From NCBI GenBank assembly GCA_016281315.1, contig JAEEIJ010000059.1, forward strand, positions 1-64,000: 64,000 nucleotides of DNA, read 5' to 3'. The DNA comes from Bacteroidales bacterium. Its GTDB lineage: Bacteria; Bacteroidota; Bacteroidia; Bacteroidales; UBA932. Below, piece by piece: positions 18,814 to 26,284 of this stretch (within the stretch, counting starts at the first letter, position 1; each line of letters begins with the position of its first letter). A program made the position numbers and the translations under genes. Under the pieces are notes generated by a model. It did no database searches and had not been told where the DNA came from. It worked only from the letters and a program-made list of their open reading frames with translations.

Positions 18814-21204
18814 TTAAAGCGGCCAGAGCAGCAGCCCGATCCGGTAGGCGGCGAAGGCGAAGATCCACGCCACCAGGATGGTGTACAGACACAGGAGAAT
18901 GGCCCAGCGCCATTTCCCCGTTTCGTTCTTGATGGCGACGAAGGTGGCGATGCAGGGGAAATACAGCAGGACGAAGACCATATAGGCCAGGGCGGCGGCC
19001 ATGGGGATATCGGCCTTCAGGGCGCTCTGGAGGGCGGTGTCACCGTCATCTTCCGCGGCGTCCAGCGGGTCGGTCGCATACATCACCCCCAGCGAACTGA
19101 TGACCAGTTCCTTGGCGCCCACGCCCGTGAGCAGGCCCACGTCCATCTTCCAGTTGAAGCCCATCGGCGCCATCGCGGGCTCTACGGCCTTGCCGATGCT
19201 GCCGATGATGGAATGCTCCTGCTGATAGGCGGGCGTCGCGCCCTCGTGCCGCGGGAAGTAGCCCAGGAACCAGATGGCTACCGAGAAGATGAGGATGGTG
19301 GTGGCCATCTTTTCCAGGTACTGCCGTCCTTTCTCCCAGGTGTGCCGGCCGATGGCTTTCGCCGTGGGCACGCGGTAAGGCGGCAGTTCCATCACGAACG
19401 GCAGGTCGTCGTCCTTGATGAACTTGCCGATGACAAGCGCGCTCAGAATTGCGAGTACGATCCCCAGCAGGTAGATACCCAGCAGGGCCGTGGCGGGATG
19501 CGCCGGGAAGAAGGCCCCGGCGAAAAGCACGAAGATGGGCAGCCGTCCCGCACAGGACATAAACGGGATGATGGCGATGGTCACCAGACGGCTTTTCCGG
19601 CTCTCGATGCTGCGCGTAGCCATAATGGCGGGCACGTTGCAGCCAAAGCCCATCACCATCGGAATGAAACTCTTTCCGTGCAGGCCGATGCGGTGCATCA
19701 GCTTGTCCACGATGAATGCCGCGCGGGCCATATAGCCGCTGTCCTCCATCAGGGAGATGAAAAAATAGAGGATGAGGATATTCGGGAGGAACACCAGCAC
19801 GCTCCCCACGCCGGCGACCACCCCGTCCACCAGCAGGTCCTTGAACCAGCCGTCCCTGAGCAGGGAACCGAGCCTGTCACCCAACCAGCTTACGCCCGCG
19901 TCAATCCAGTCCATCGGATACTGGCCGATGGTAAAGGTAGCCCAGAAAACAAACCACAGTAACAAAAGGAAGATGGGGAACGCGAGCCACTGGTTGGTGA
20001 CAATGGCGTCGATTTTATCGGTAAGGCTGCGCCGGGGTTTCTCGGCGTGGTATTTCTCATAAGTTTCGGCCAGGGCGCCCTGGATGAAGGCGTACTTGGC
20101 ATCCACGATGGCGCTTTCCGGCGAGCCGCCCAGCAGTTTCCGGATGCGGGCTTCTTCGTCGGAGCGGGCATTGGCAATGTCGCCGATGTTGGGCATCCCG
20201 GCGAGCAGATCCTCCACATCCTTGTCTTTTTCCAAATACTTGATGGTGAGGTAACGGGTGGAGTATCGGCTTTTCAGTTCTTCATTATGGGCGATATAAG
20301 GCTGTACGCGCTTGATGCTCCGTTCGATTTCCGCGCCGTGGTTGATGTGGATGTGGCGGGAGAGCCTGGGATCGGCCTGCTCGTAGACGGCGATGACCGT
20401 GTCGAAGAGCTCGGAAATCCCCTCCCCGTTACGGCTCACGGTGGGACAGACAGGCATCCCCAGCAGATAGCCCAACTGCTTCGTGTCCAGCTTGTCGCCC
20501 TTGTGCCGGAGCTCGTCGTACATGTTCAGGGCCATCACCACGCGCAGATTCATGTCGATGAGCTGGGTGGTGAGGTAGAGATTGCGCTCGATGTTGGAGG
20601 CGTCCACCACGTTTACGACGACGTCCGGGGTGGTTTCCAGCAGGTTTTTTCGCACATATAGTTCTTCCGGGGAATAGGCGCTCAGCGAATACGTGCCCGG
20701 AAGATCCACCAGGGTGATGTCGTAACCTTTATGGGAGAAATGGCCTTCTTTGGCATCCACCGTCACGCCGGAATAGTTGCCCACGTGCTCGTGGGCGCCC
20801 GACGCGATATTAAAGAGGGAGGTCTTGCCGCAGTTGGGGTTTCCCACCAGGGCCACGCGAAGGGTGTGGTGGCGTTCATCGGCCACGTGCTCGAGGGCGC
20901 GTTCCAGGCGGGCGGCATCCTCCAGATCGGCCGGCAGCGCCTGCAGATGCTCGTCGCTCAGGAGGGCTTCGCGGGCCTCGGCCTCCGTCACCACCTCGAT
21001 CTGACGGGCTTCTTCCCTTCGCAGGGATACTTTGTAGCCGATGATTTCGTACTCAATGGGATCCTTGAGCGGCGCGTTCAGCACCACCCGCACTTCTTTC
21101 CCTTTTATGAAACCCATCTCAATGAGACGCTTGCGGAAGCTGCCGTGTCCGTGCACGCGCACCACTACCGCTTTCTCACCGGTGGCTACATCCGAAAGAT
21201 TCAT
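18814..21204 (-). CDS. feoB: FeoA-FeoB fusion ferrous iron transporter
   Basis: A 796-residue fusion. Residues 1-75 are a FeoA SH3-like domain (SFRKRLIEMGFIKGKEVRV). Then comes FeoB: the G domain with GNPNCGKTS (121-129), TVDAKEGHF, DLPGTYSL and a NMYD base motif, followed by Nramp-like membrane helices with the FeoB Gate motifs, including MGFGCNVPAI and the C-terminal GVGAKELVISSLGV. It imports Fe2+ across the inner membrane. The start chosen opens the FeoA domain; an ATG at 21258 would add residues from the promoter. A palindrome surrounds its -7 box. Confidence 0.95.
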   Translation of the reverse strand: MNLSDVATGEKAVVVRVHGHGSFRKRLIEMGFIKGKEVRVVLNAPLKDPIEYEIIGYKVSLRREEARQIEVVTEAEAREALLSDEHLQALPADLEDAARLERALEHVADERHHTLRVALVGNPNCGKTSLFNIASGAHEHVGNYSGVTVDAKEGHFSHKGYDITLVDLPGTYSLSAYSPEELYVRKNLLETTPDVVVNVVDASNIERNLYLTTQLIDMNLRVVMALNMYDELRHKGDKLDTKQLGYLLGMPVCPTVSRNGEGISELFDTVIAVYEQADPRLSRHIHINHGAEIERSIKRVQPYIAHNEELKSRYSTRYLTIKYLEKDKDVEDLLAGMPNIGDIANARSDEEARIRKLLGGSPESAIVDAKYAFIQGALAETYEKYHAEKPRRSLTDKIDAIVTNQWLAFPIFLLLLWFVFWATFTIGQYPMDWIDAGVSWLGDRLGSLLRDGWFKDLLVDGVVAGVGSVLVFLPNILILYFFISLMEDSGYMARAAFIVDKLMHRIGLHGKSFIPMVMGFGCNVPAIMATRSIESRKSRLVTIAIIPFMSCAGRLPIFVLFAGAFFPAHPATALLGIYLLGIVLAILSALVIGKFIKDDDLPFVMELPPYRVPTAKAIGRHTWEKGRQYLEKMATTILIFSVAIWFLGYFPRHEGATPAYQQEHSIIGSIGKAVEPAMAPMGFNWKMDVGLLTGVGAKELVISSLGVMYATDPLDAAEDDGDTALQSALKADIPMAAALAYMVFVLLYFPCIATFVAIKNETGKWRWAILLCLYTILVAWIFAFAAYRIGLLLWPL

Positions 21205-21221
21205 TACGCTTCTTGGATTCT

Positions 21222-21241
21222 GTGCCGCAAAGGTACGGCAC
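21222..21241 (-). promoter_or_regulatory. Promoter and palindromic operator candidate of feoAB
   Basis: GTGCCG (21222-21227) and CGGCAC (21236-21241) are perfect 6-bp arms around the minus-strand -7 box TACCTTTG (21235-21228), which lies 23 nt before the feo ATG. A repressor bound here would block the promoter. The arms do not match the classical Fur box. Confidence 0.45.
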
Positions 21242-21303
21242 TTTTCCATTCGCGGCAATCCTTATTTGTGGGGATATTTAGTGTCCGTGGTCCAAAAAAT
21301 GGG

Positions 21304-21311
21304 TATCTTTG
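21304..21311 (+). promoter_or_regulatory. Promoter -7 box of queH
   Basis: TATCTTTG ending 4 nt before the GTG start at 21316. This spacing predicts a leaderless mRNA and supports the GTG as the true start. Confidence 0.6.
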
Positions 21312-21315
21312 TGAC

Positions 21316-21894
21316 GTGAAAACCAGCATTCAGATCGAAGTGCCCGGCGGCAGCGCATCCCGCGTGCTGCTGCACGCCTGCTGCGCGCCCTGCTCCAGTG
21401 CGATTGTGGAGTGCCTGATGGAACGGGGAATTCAGCCCACCATTTTTTATTCCAATTCCAATATCGCTCCGCTGGAAGAGTATGAGCACCGCCTGAATGA
21501 GTGCATCCGCTATGCCCGGAAATGGGGCCTGGAGATTGTGGATGATACTTATGATCACATTGCCTGGGGCGAATGCGCCAAAGGACTGGAGAACGAACCG
21601 GAACGGGGCGGGCGCTGCCTGCAGTGCTTCCGATTCCGGCTTTTGAGAGCCGCGCAATATGCTGCAGCCAATGGTTTCCATGTACTGACCACCACGCTCG
21701 CCAGTTCCCGCTGGAAGAGTCTGGAGCAGGTGAATGAGGCGGGCCGGTGGGCGTGCTCCCAGGTAGAAGGCGTCACCTGGTGGGACCAGAACTGGCGGAA
21801 AGGCGGTCTCCAGGAACGTCGGAACGAAATCCTGAAGGAAGAAAATTTCTATAATCAGCTTTATTGCGGCTGCGAATACTCCCGGCGGGACTAA
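21316..21894 (+). CDS. queH: Epoxyqueuosine reductase QueH
   Basis: 192 residues from a GTG that follows a promoter box by 4 nt. QueH reduces epoxyqueuosine to queuosine in the wobble position of tRNAs for Asp, Asn, His and Tyr. It has the metal-binding cysteines of the family: HACCAPCSS (20-28), RCLQCFRFR (100-108) and the C-terminal YCGCEYS (183-189). It replaces the cobalamin-dependent QueG. A much longer open frame extends upstream, but that part is antisense to feoAB. Confidence 0.93.
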   Translation: MKTSIQIEVPGGSASRVLLHACCAPCSSAIVECLMERGIQPTIFYSNSNIAPLEEYEHRLNECIRYARKWGLEIVDDTYDHIAWGECAKGLENEPERGGRCLQCFRFRLLRAAQYAAANGFHVLTTTLASSRWKSLEQVNEAGRWACSQVEGVTWWDQNWRKGGLQERRNEILKEENFYNQLYCGCEYSRRD

Positions 21895-21895
21895 C

Positions 21896-22849
21896 TCAGT
21901 CCTTTACCGGCCAGATGAGCAGTTCTTTCCCGGACGTGTCTTCGGTGATAAGGGCCGAAGCGGTGTGGGCGTCGCGGTCTACGGTGAAAATGACCGCCGC
22001 GCCGCCGGCGAGCCAGAAACCGACTTCAGACGAACCGTCCTTGACATCGAAAGCCGCCTGCTGCTTATCCGCATTCTCGATATAGGCGCAAACCCGGCCC
22101 GTGTCGGCAAATCGCGCATAATTGACGCTGTGCGACGAGAGCAGCGCAACAGCCTCATCCCAGGTGGGCAGCCGCCACTGGGGACCGCCGTAGATGGTGG
22201 CAAGGTCCAGCGACGTCTCGCGGGGGAACAGTTCCCCGTCCCGCAGGAAGCCCCAGCTCCAGGACGGGCCGTCGGGATAGCGGGGGTCCGCGCTCACATT
22301 GTGACCATATCGGCCTTCAATCTGATAGAGGGCCTCGTTGGTGGGGGCCGCCATTTCTACGATGTTGAAGCGCCACTCGCCCCTGTCTATCTTGACATTG
22401 TCCGGATTCGAGAGGGAGGGGTCGTAGAAAGTGACGCTGCGCATCCCGTCGAAGTTGATCCCCCCGTAACTGAAGTTCTTGATGGTTTCGTAGCGATACT
22501 TGCAGGTGAGAACATCCTCGCCGTCGTAGCTGGCATAAAAGAGGGGCCGATCGAAACGGGCCACCCCGTTTTCCATCACATAATGGATGATGCGGTAGGC
22601 GCCGCTGGGAAAAACCATCTTGAGGGTGGTGCCGTCGAAGATCAGGTCCGTAATAAGCATTTCTTCATCCCCGCCGCGGTCATAGTGCGTGCGGATGAGC
22701 TCCTGCATCTGCTTGGGAGCCTGCATACCGGAAATGGCCCAGGGATGTTCCGTAAGGCTGAACTCCGTGTTATCTATCCGCCCCGAAAGCGGGCCACAGG
22801 AGGCCAGAACGAAAAGAAGAAGCCCTGTTATCAGTCTCCCACGACCCAT
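21896..22849 (-). CDS. Lipoprotein with a FISUMP/DUF1566-like C-terminal part
   Basis: 317 residues. The N-terminus MGRGRLITGLLLFVLASCGP ends in a lipobox with Cys18, so it is a lipoprotein. The C-terminal half holds YGGPQWRLPTWDEAVALLSS, which resembles the WRLPTxxE motif of FISUMP and DUF1566 surface proteins. Function is unknown. Its start overlaps the end of the phosphopantetheinyl transferase gene by 19 bp, so the two share an mRNA. Confidence 0.75.
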   Translation of the reverse strand: MGRGRLITGLLLFVLASCGPLSGRIDNTEFSLTEHPWAISGMQAPKQMQELIRTHYDRGGDEEMLITDLIFDGTTLKMVFPSGAYRIIHYVMENGVARFDRPLFYASYDGEDVLTCKYRYETIKNFSYGGINFDGMRSVTFYDPSLSNPDNVKIDRGEWRFNIVEMAAPTNEALYQIEGRYGHNVSADPRYPDGPSWSWGFLRDGELFPRETSLDLATIYGGPQWRLPTWDEAVALLSSHSVNYARFADTGRVCAYIENADKQQAAFDVKDGSSEVGFWLAGGAAVIFTVDRDAHTASALITEDTSGKELLIWPVKD

Positions 22850-23469
22850 ACCAGAACGTGACGGTCGAAGGTCATATATTCGAGGTCGAATTCTTCCTCG
22901 TCCTCGTTCTTGTCGATATAGGTGGCCTCCAGTTCGCCTTCGCCGCGGGGACGGAAGCGCTCGATTTCAATCTGCTCTGCGAAATCCACGTTGTAGCGGC
23001 TCAGAAGCTTGAAAATAGCTTCCTTGGCGCACCAGTAGATGGCCAGCTGCTCGTTGCGCTTCTCTTCTTCGAGGTCGTCGATTTCGTCCTCGCTGAGGGC
23101 TTTCTTTTCCACGGCCGAGAAGTCGCGGTCCAGGGACTCGATGTCGATGCCGCAGTCCTCTTCCTCGTGCAGGATCACGGCGACGTATTTTTCCGTGTGG
23201 GTAATGGAAATGTTTACCGGATTGTTCTCCAGGTAGGGCTTTCCGTTGTCGTGGTGGCTCAGGTACACCTTTTCGTCAAAAAGGGCGTTCAGCAGCGCAC
23301 GTACGGCCAGACGCTGCTTGCGCAGAGACTCGCTGCCGATAAAGGAGATTTCCTCCATTTCGTCCGCGGGGGTGGCGCTGAGGGCTTTCAGCTCTTCCTC
23401 CGTTTCCGTAATCTGCCACACGCCGATGGTGGCTTCGTTTTCAAGTTCCTTCTTTAAATACAGTCCCAT
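22831..23469 (-). CDS. Sfp-type 4'-phosphopantetheinyl transferase
   Basis: 212 residues from the ATG that gives MGLYLKKELENEATIGVW; an earlier ATG would sit inside the leader hairpins. It carries the two transferase motifs, GIDIES (107-112) with the Mg-binding Asp and Glu, and WCAKEAIFKL (146-155), plus NISITHTEKYVA before them. These enzymes move phosphopantetheine from CoA to a serine of carrier proteins. The carrier is unknown; a condensation-domain-like gene begins at the right edge of the window. A long acidic tail is unusual. It is preceded by a structured leader of about 170 nt. Confidence 0.88.
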   Translation of the reverse strand: MGLYLKKELENEATIGVWQITETEEELKALSATPADEMEEISFIGSESLRKQRLAVRALLNALFDEKVYLSHHDNGKPYLENNPVNISITHTEKYVAVILHEEEDCGIDIESLDRDFSAVEKKALSEDEIDDLEEEKRNEQLAIYWCAKEAIFKLLSRYNVDFAEQIEIERFRPRGEGELEATYIDKNEDEEEFDLEYMTFDRHVLVWVVGD

Positions 23470-23486
23470 TACAATGGTTTTCGAAC

Positions 23487-23523
23487 GGGTATGACGCATA
23501 CGCCCGGGTGCCGAAGCACCGGG
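23487..23523 (-). promoter_or_regulatory. Two overlapping leader hairpins before the phosphopantetheinyl transferase gene
   Basis: On the minus strand CCCGGTGC-TTCG-GCACC-C-GGG (23523-23503) is a strong hairpin with a UUCG tetraloop and one bulge. It shares its last GGG with a second hairpin whose arms are GGGCGTATG and CATACCC (23505-23487). The two cannot both form fully. Neither is followed by a T run on the minus strand. Confidence 0.45.
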
Positions 23524-23541
23524 TTTTCTCAGTTATTTCCA

Positions 23542-23640
23542 GGGTAATATCGCGACAGGGGGTCGTCTGAACCGACGACCGCTAACTGGTTGGATTTGAC
23601 CGGACTGGGAGGCTCCATACTTGTCGTTACAATTTTACCC
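23542..23640 (-). ncRNA. Candidate structured leader RNA or small RNA with a closing stem and internal hairpins
   Basis: The minus-strand RNA predicted to start near 23640 begins GGGTAA, which pairs with TTACCC at its far end (23547-23542). The closing stem continues as a 7-bp helix (23621-23627 with 23552-23558, two wobbles). Inside are a perfect 7-bp hairpin GGTCGTC/GACGACC (23561-23580) and a weaker ACCGG/CTGGT hairpin, giving a multi-way junction. It does not match riboswitch consensus sequences I know. It could be an untranslated leader sensing a ligand or an independent small RNA. Confidence 0.4.
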
Positions 23641-23642
23641 TG

Positions 23643-23675
23643 CAAAGATAACGCATTTTTTACAATTGCAACAAA
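23643..23675 (-). promoter_or_regulatory. Promoter for the structured leader and phosphopantetheinyl transferase
   Basis: On the minus strand TTTG (23675-23672) and TATCTTTG (23650-23643) are 21 bp apart, a full Bacteroidetes promoter. The expected start site, just downstream, coincides with the 5' end of the closing stem of the folded leader. Confidence 0.65.
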
Positions 23676-23693
23676 TCTTTGCGCGGATTTTCG

Positions 23694-23701
23694 TATCTTT
23701 G
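23694..23701 (+). promoter_or_regulatory. Promoter -7 box of mdh
   Basis: TATCTTTG, 42 nt before the mdh ATG. A -33 box at the right distance is not clear. The promoter overlaps the divergent promoter of the phosphopantetheinyl transferase leader. Confidence 0.55.
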
Positions 23702-23743
23702 TAGTCCCTTACTGGAAGAAGAAAGAAACAAAATAAAAGCGTT

Positions 23744-24730
23744 ATGAAATTCCTTACTGATGAAAAACTGGTCATTGTGGGCGCCGCCGGTATGATCGGC
23801 TCCAACATGGTCCAGACCGCAGCGATGCTGCGCCTCACCCCCAACATCTGCCTCTACGACATCTATGAGCCCGGTCTGCAGGGCGTCCTGGCAGAGATGG
23901 ACCACTGCGCCTTCCCCGGCATGAACCTTACTGCCACCATCGACCCGGAGGTCGCCTTTACCGGCGCCAAATACATCATCTCCAGCGGCGGTGCGCCCCG
24001 TAAGGAAGGGATGACCCGCGAAGACCTGCTGAAGGGCAACTGCCAGATCGCGGCCGAATTCGGCGACAACATCAAGAAGTACTGCCCGGACGTCAAGCAC
24101 GTGGTGGTAATCTTCAATCCGGCCGATGTAACCGCCCTCACCGCCCTCATCCACAGCGGCCTGGAACCCTCGCAGCTCACCTCGCTAGCCGCCCTGGACA
24201 GCACCCGCCTGCAGGAAGCCCTGGCCCACGAATTCGGCGTGCAGCAGTGCACCGTCACCGGCGCCCATACCTACGGCGGTCACGGTGAAGCGATGGCCGT
24301 TTTCGCCTCCCAGGTGAAGATTGACGGCACGCCCCTCGCCAAGATGGAACTGAGCCCCGAGCGCTGGGAAGAAATCAAGCACAACACCGTGCAGGGCGGC
24401 TCCAACATCATCAAACTGCGCGGCCGCAGCTCCTTCCAGAGCCCGGCCTACCAGGCCGTGAAGATGATCGAGGCCGCGATGGGAGGCGAAAAGTTCACCT
24501 GGCCCGCCGGCACCTATGTGAATGAAGGCAAGTACAAGAACGTGATGATGGCCATGCCCACGGTGATCGACGCCACCGGCTGCCACTACACCGCCCCCAA
24601 CGGCACGCCCGAGGAAATGGCCGCGCTGGACGCCTCCTACGAGCATCTGGTGAAGATGCGCGACGAAATCATCGGCCTGGGCATCGTTCCCGCCGTGAAG
24701 GACTGGAGGAAAGTAAACGCCAATCTGTAG
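23744..24730 (+). CDS. mdh: Malate dehydrogenase
   Basis: A 328-residue LDH/MDH-superfamily enzyme that interconverts malate and oxaloacetate with NAD. It shows VGAAGMIGSNM for NAD binding, the substrate loop GGAPRKEGMTREDLL with its two arginines, FNPADV, and the catalytic His in HTYGGHGEAMA. The last motif differs somewhat from the common GxHGDxMVP, as in the Bacteroidales type. It has its own promoter and a strong terminator. Confidence 0.93.
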   Translation: MKFLTDEKLVIVGAAGMIGSNMVQTAAMLRLTPNICLYDIYEPGLQGVLAEMDHCAFPGMNLTATIDPEVAFTGAKYIISSGGAPRKEGMTREDLLKGNCQIAAEFGDNIKKYCPDVKHVVVIFNPADVTALTALIHSGLEPSQLTSLAALDSTRLQEALAHEFGVQQCTVTGAHTYGGHGEAMAVFASQVKIDGTPLAKMELSPERWEEIKHNTVQGGSNIIKLRGRSSFQSPAYQAVKMIEAAMGGEKFTWPAGTYVNEGKYKNVMMAMPTVIDATGCHYTAPNGTPEEMAALDASYEHLVKMRDEIIGLGIVPAVKDWRKVNANL

Positions 24731-24753
24731 CGGCAAACGTAGCGAAATTCCGG

Positions 24754-24790
24754 GGGCTGTGGTATTTTTCACCACGGCCCTCTTTCTTTT
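24754..24790 (+). terminator. Rho-independent terminator after mdh
   Basis: GGGCTGTGG (24754-24762) pairs with CCACGGCCC (24772-24780) over 9 bp, one of them a wobble, followed by TCTTTCTTTT. It separates mdh from the secreted-protein cluster. Confidence 0.75.
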
Positions 24791-24806
24791 TATCCCCATA
24801 TTTGCA

Positions 24807-24814
24807 TATCTTTG
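24807..24814 (+). promoter_or_regulatory. Promoter -7 box of the secreted-protein cluster
   Basis: TATCTTTG, 16 nt before the ATG at 24831 and directly after the mdh terminator. Confidence 0.6.
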
Positions 24815-24830
24815 CAAAAACACTGAAACG

Positions 24831-25286
24831 ATGAAACACTTTGCAGTTCTGCTTCTTACTCTTCTTGCCGGCCTTTCCCTGTATGCGCAAACGCCAGACA
24901 AATGGGCCGACGAAGAAGTGTATCGCTGCGCCCTGAAATCGGCCGATGCCAACCAGGACGGCGTCCTCTCGGCGGAAGAGGCCGAGGCCCTCACCGTCCT
25001 CAACCTCACCGTGTACCGCATCCACGTCTTTACGGTGAAAAGCTACGAGGACCTCAAACGCTTCCCCCACCTCAAGAAAGTGTGGCTGGGAGACAGTGAA
25101 ATCGAAACGGTGGATCTGTCCTGGAACCGGGAACTGGAGTTCGTGTGCGTGCAGGACGACCGGCTGAAAACCCTCATCCTCCCGGTGGGCTGCACGCCGC
25201 AGCTCGCCTATCCCACCCATCCCGGAGAAATCACCGTCAAACGGGTGGTGGGGCCTGGTGACCCCAACGCCATCTGGTATCAATAG
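24831..25286 (+). CDS. Secreted protein with an EF-hand-like motif
   Basis: 151 residues starting MKHFAVLLLTLLAGLSLYAQ, a signal peptide cut after AQ. Near residues 41-52 of the protein, DANQDGVLSAEE is a textbook EF-hand calcium loop. The rest has short leucine-rich stretches (LTVLNLTVYRI, LKKVWLGD), suggesting a small LRR-like fold. An upstream in-frame ATG at 24759 lies within the mdh terminator and is rejected. First of five consecutive genes with similar signal peptides. Confidence 0.75.
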   Translation: MKHFAVLLLTLLAGLSLYAQTPDKWADEEVYRCALKSADANQDGVLSAEEAEALTVLNLTVYRIHVFTVKSYEDLKRFPHLKKVWLGDSEIETVDLSWNRELEFVCVQDDRLKTLILPVGCTPQLAYPTHPGEITVKRVVGPGDPNAIWYQ

Positions 25287-25289
25287 CCT

Positions 25290-25766
25290 ATGAAACGCTT
25301 TTTCATTCTCATCTGCGCGACGCTGGCCATCTGCTGCAGCGCCGCCGCACAGCTTTCCAAAGAGGAAAAAGATTTGATGGAACTCTACGGGGCCACGCCC
25401 GAACAGATAGAGATGTTCCAGAAGATCGACGAGATCCAGCTGCAGGAAGAAGCCGCAAAGGAAAAGGAGAAAACCACCCGCACGATAATGCTGGTGCTCT
25501 CCCTGGCGGTGGCCGTGGTGCCGCTCTGCGTCATCGGCAAAAAGATCATCGACCATCCCGAAGTCCGCACGGGGAAAGGCATTGCATCGGCCCTGGGAAT
25601 CGCCCTCCTGGGCGGTGCCCTCCTCTTCGGGCTCAACTACGGGTGGATGTGGCTCCGGTTCAGGTATGCCGATGCCCTTAACTTCCCCTTTGCCATCCTT
25701 GTTACGGTGGCCATTGCCGTGGGCGCCATCTTTTTACTGACCAAGAAGGATGAAAAGAATTCTTAG
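25290..25766 (+). CDS. Small membrane protein of unknown function
   Basis: 158 residues beginning with signal peptide MKRFFILICATLAICCSAAAQ, then a charged helix (LSKEEKDLMELYGATPEQIE) and three hydrophobic helices around 65-85, 95-115 and 130-150. It starts three bases after the previous stop, and its end overlaps the next start by 17 bp. I do not recognise the family. Confidence 0.7.
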   Translation: MKRFFILICATLAICCSAAAQLSKEEKDLMELYGATPEQIEMFQKIDEIQLQEEAAKEKEKTTRTIMLVLSLAVAVVPLCVIGKKIIDHPEVRTGKGIASALGIALLGGALLFGLNYGWMWLRFRYADALNFPFAILVTVAIAVGAIFLLTKKDEKNS

Positions 25767-26283
25767 CACGCTGGCTCTCGCGCTGGCTTTTGCGCTCACT
25801 GGCCTGGCCCAGCCGCAGTGGAACGTGGAGCTGGGCGCCTACTGGCAGAAAGGACAGTACGCGAGTGAAGGGAATACCGTCAAGGACTCCTTCCTGGGCG
25901 TGTCCCTCCTGTTCGAGGTAGACCCCTTCTTCCCGGAATCCCTCTATCTGAGTTCCGGGGTGGAGGCCTCGCTGGGCCTCTCCAAAGACGGGAACGTGCC
26001 GGACTACCGCTTCGAGATTCCGCTTCGGGCGGCCTGGATGTGGGAGCCCTCTCCCCGCTTTTCCATCGGCCCGTATGCCGGCGTCTACGGCGTCTGGAAC
26101 TTTATGGTGGTCCCCGACGACGAGACGGCCTACAACACGCTCCAGGGCGGTTTTTCGGCCGGGGTGAGCATCCGCTTCGGCGCGCTGGACCTGTATGGCG
26201 GCTACTGGCGCGACTTCCTTCCTTTCCGCAAAGGCGGCAGCCCCTTCAGCGGCTGGCGCGTGACACTTGCTTACTTTATTTAG
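25750..26283 (+). CDS. Outer-membrane beta-barrel-like protein
   Basis: 177 residues with signal peptide MKRILSTLALALAFALTGLAQ. The rest alternates in the way of a small barrel (WNVELGAYWQKG, LYLSSGVEASLGL, FSIGPYAGVYGVWN) and ends GWRVTLAYFI. It is probably an outer-membrane protein made with its neighbours. Function unknown. Confidence 0.7.
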   Translation: MKRILSTLALALAFALTGLAQPQWNVELGAYWQKGQYASEGNTVKDSFLGVSLLFEVDPFFPESLYLSSGVEASLGLSKDGNVPDYRFEIPLRAAWMWEPSPRFSIGPYAGVYGVWNFMVVPDDETAYNTLQGGFSAGVSIRFGALDLYGGYWRDFLPFRKGGSPFSGWRVTLAYFI

Positions 26284-26284
26284 T

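Noticed and set aside
23503..23527. Plus-strand terminator (hairpin followed by TTTTC)
   Set aside because: No plus-strand gene lies upstream to be terminated; the hairpin is better read as part of the minus-strand leader.
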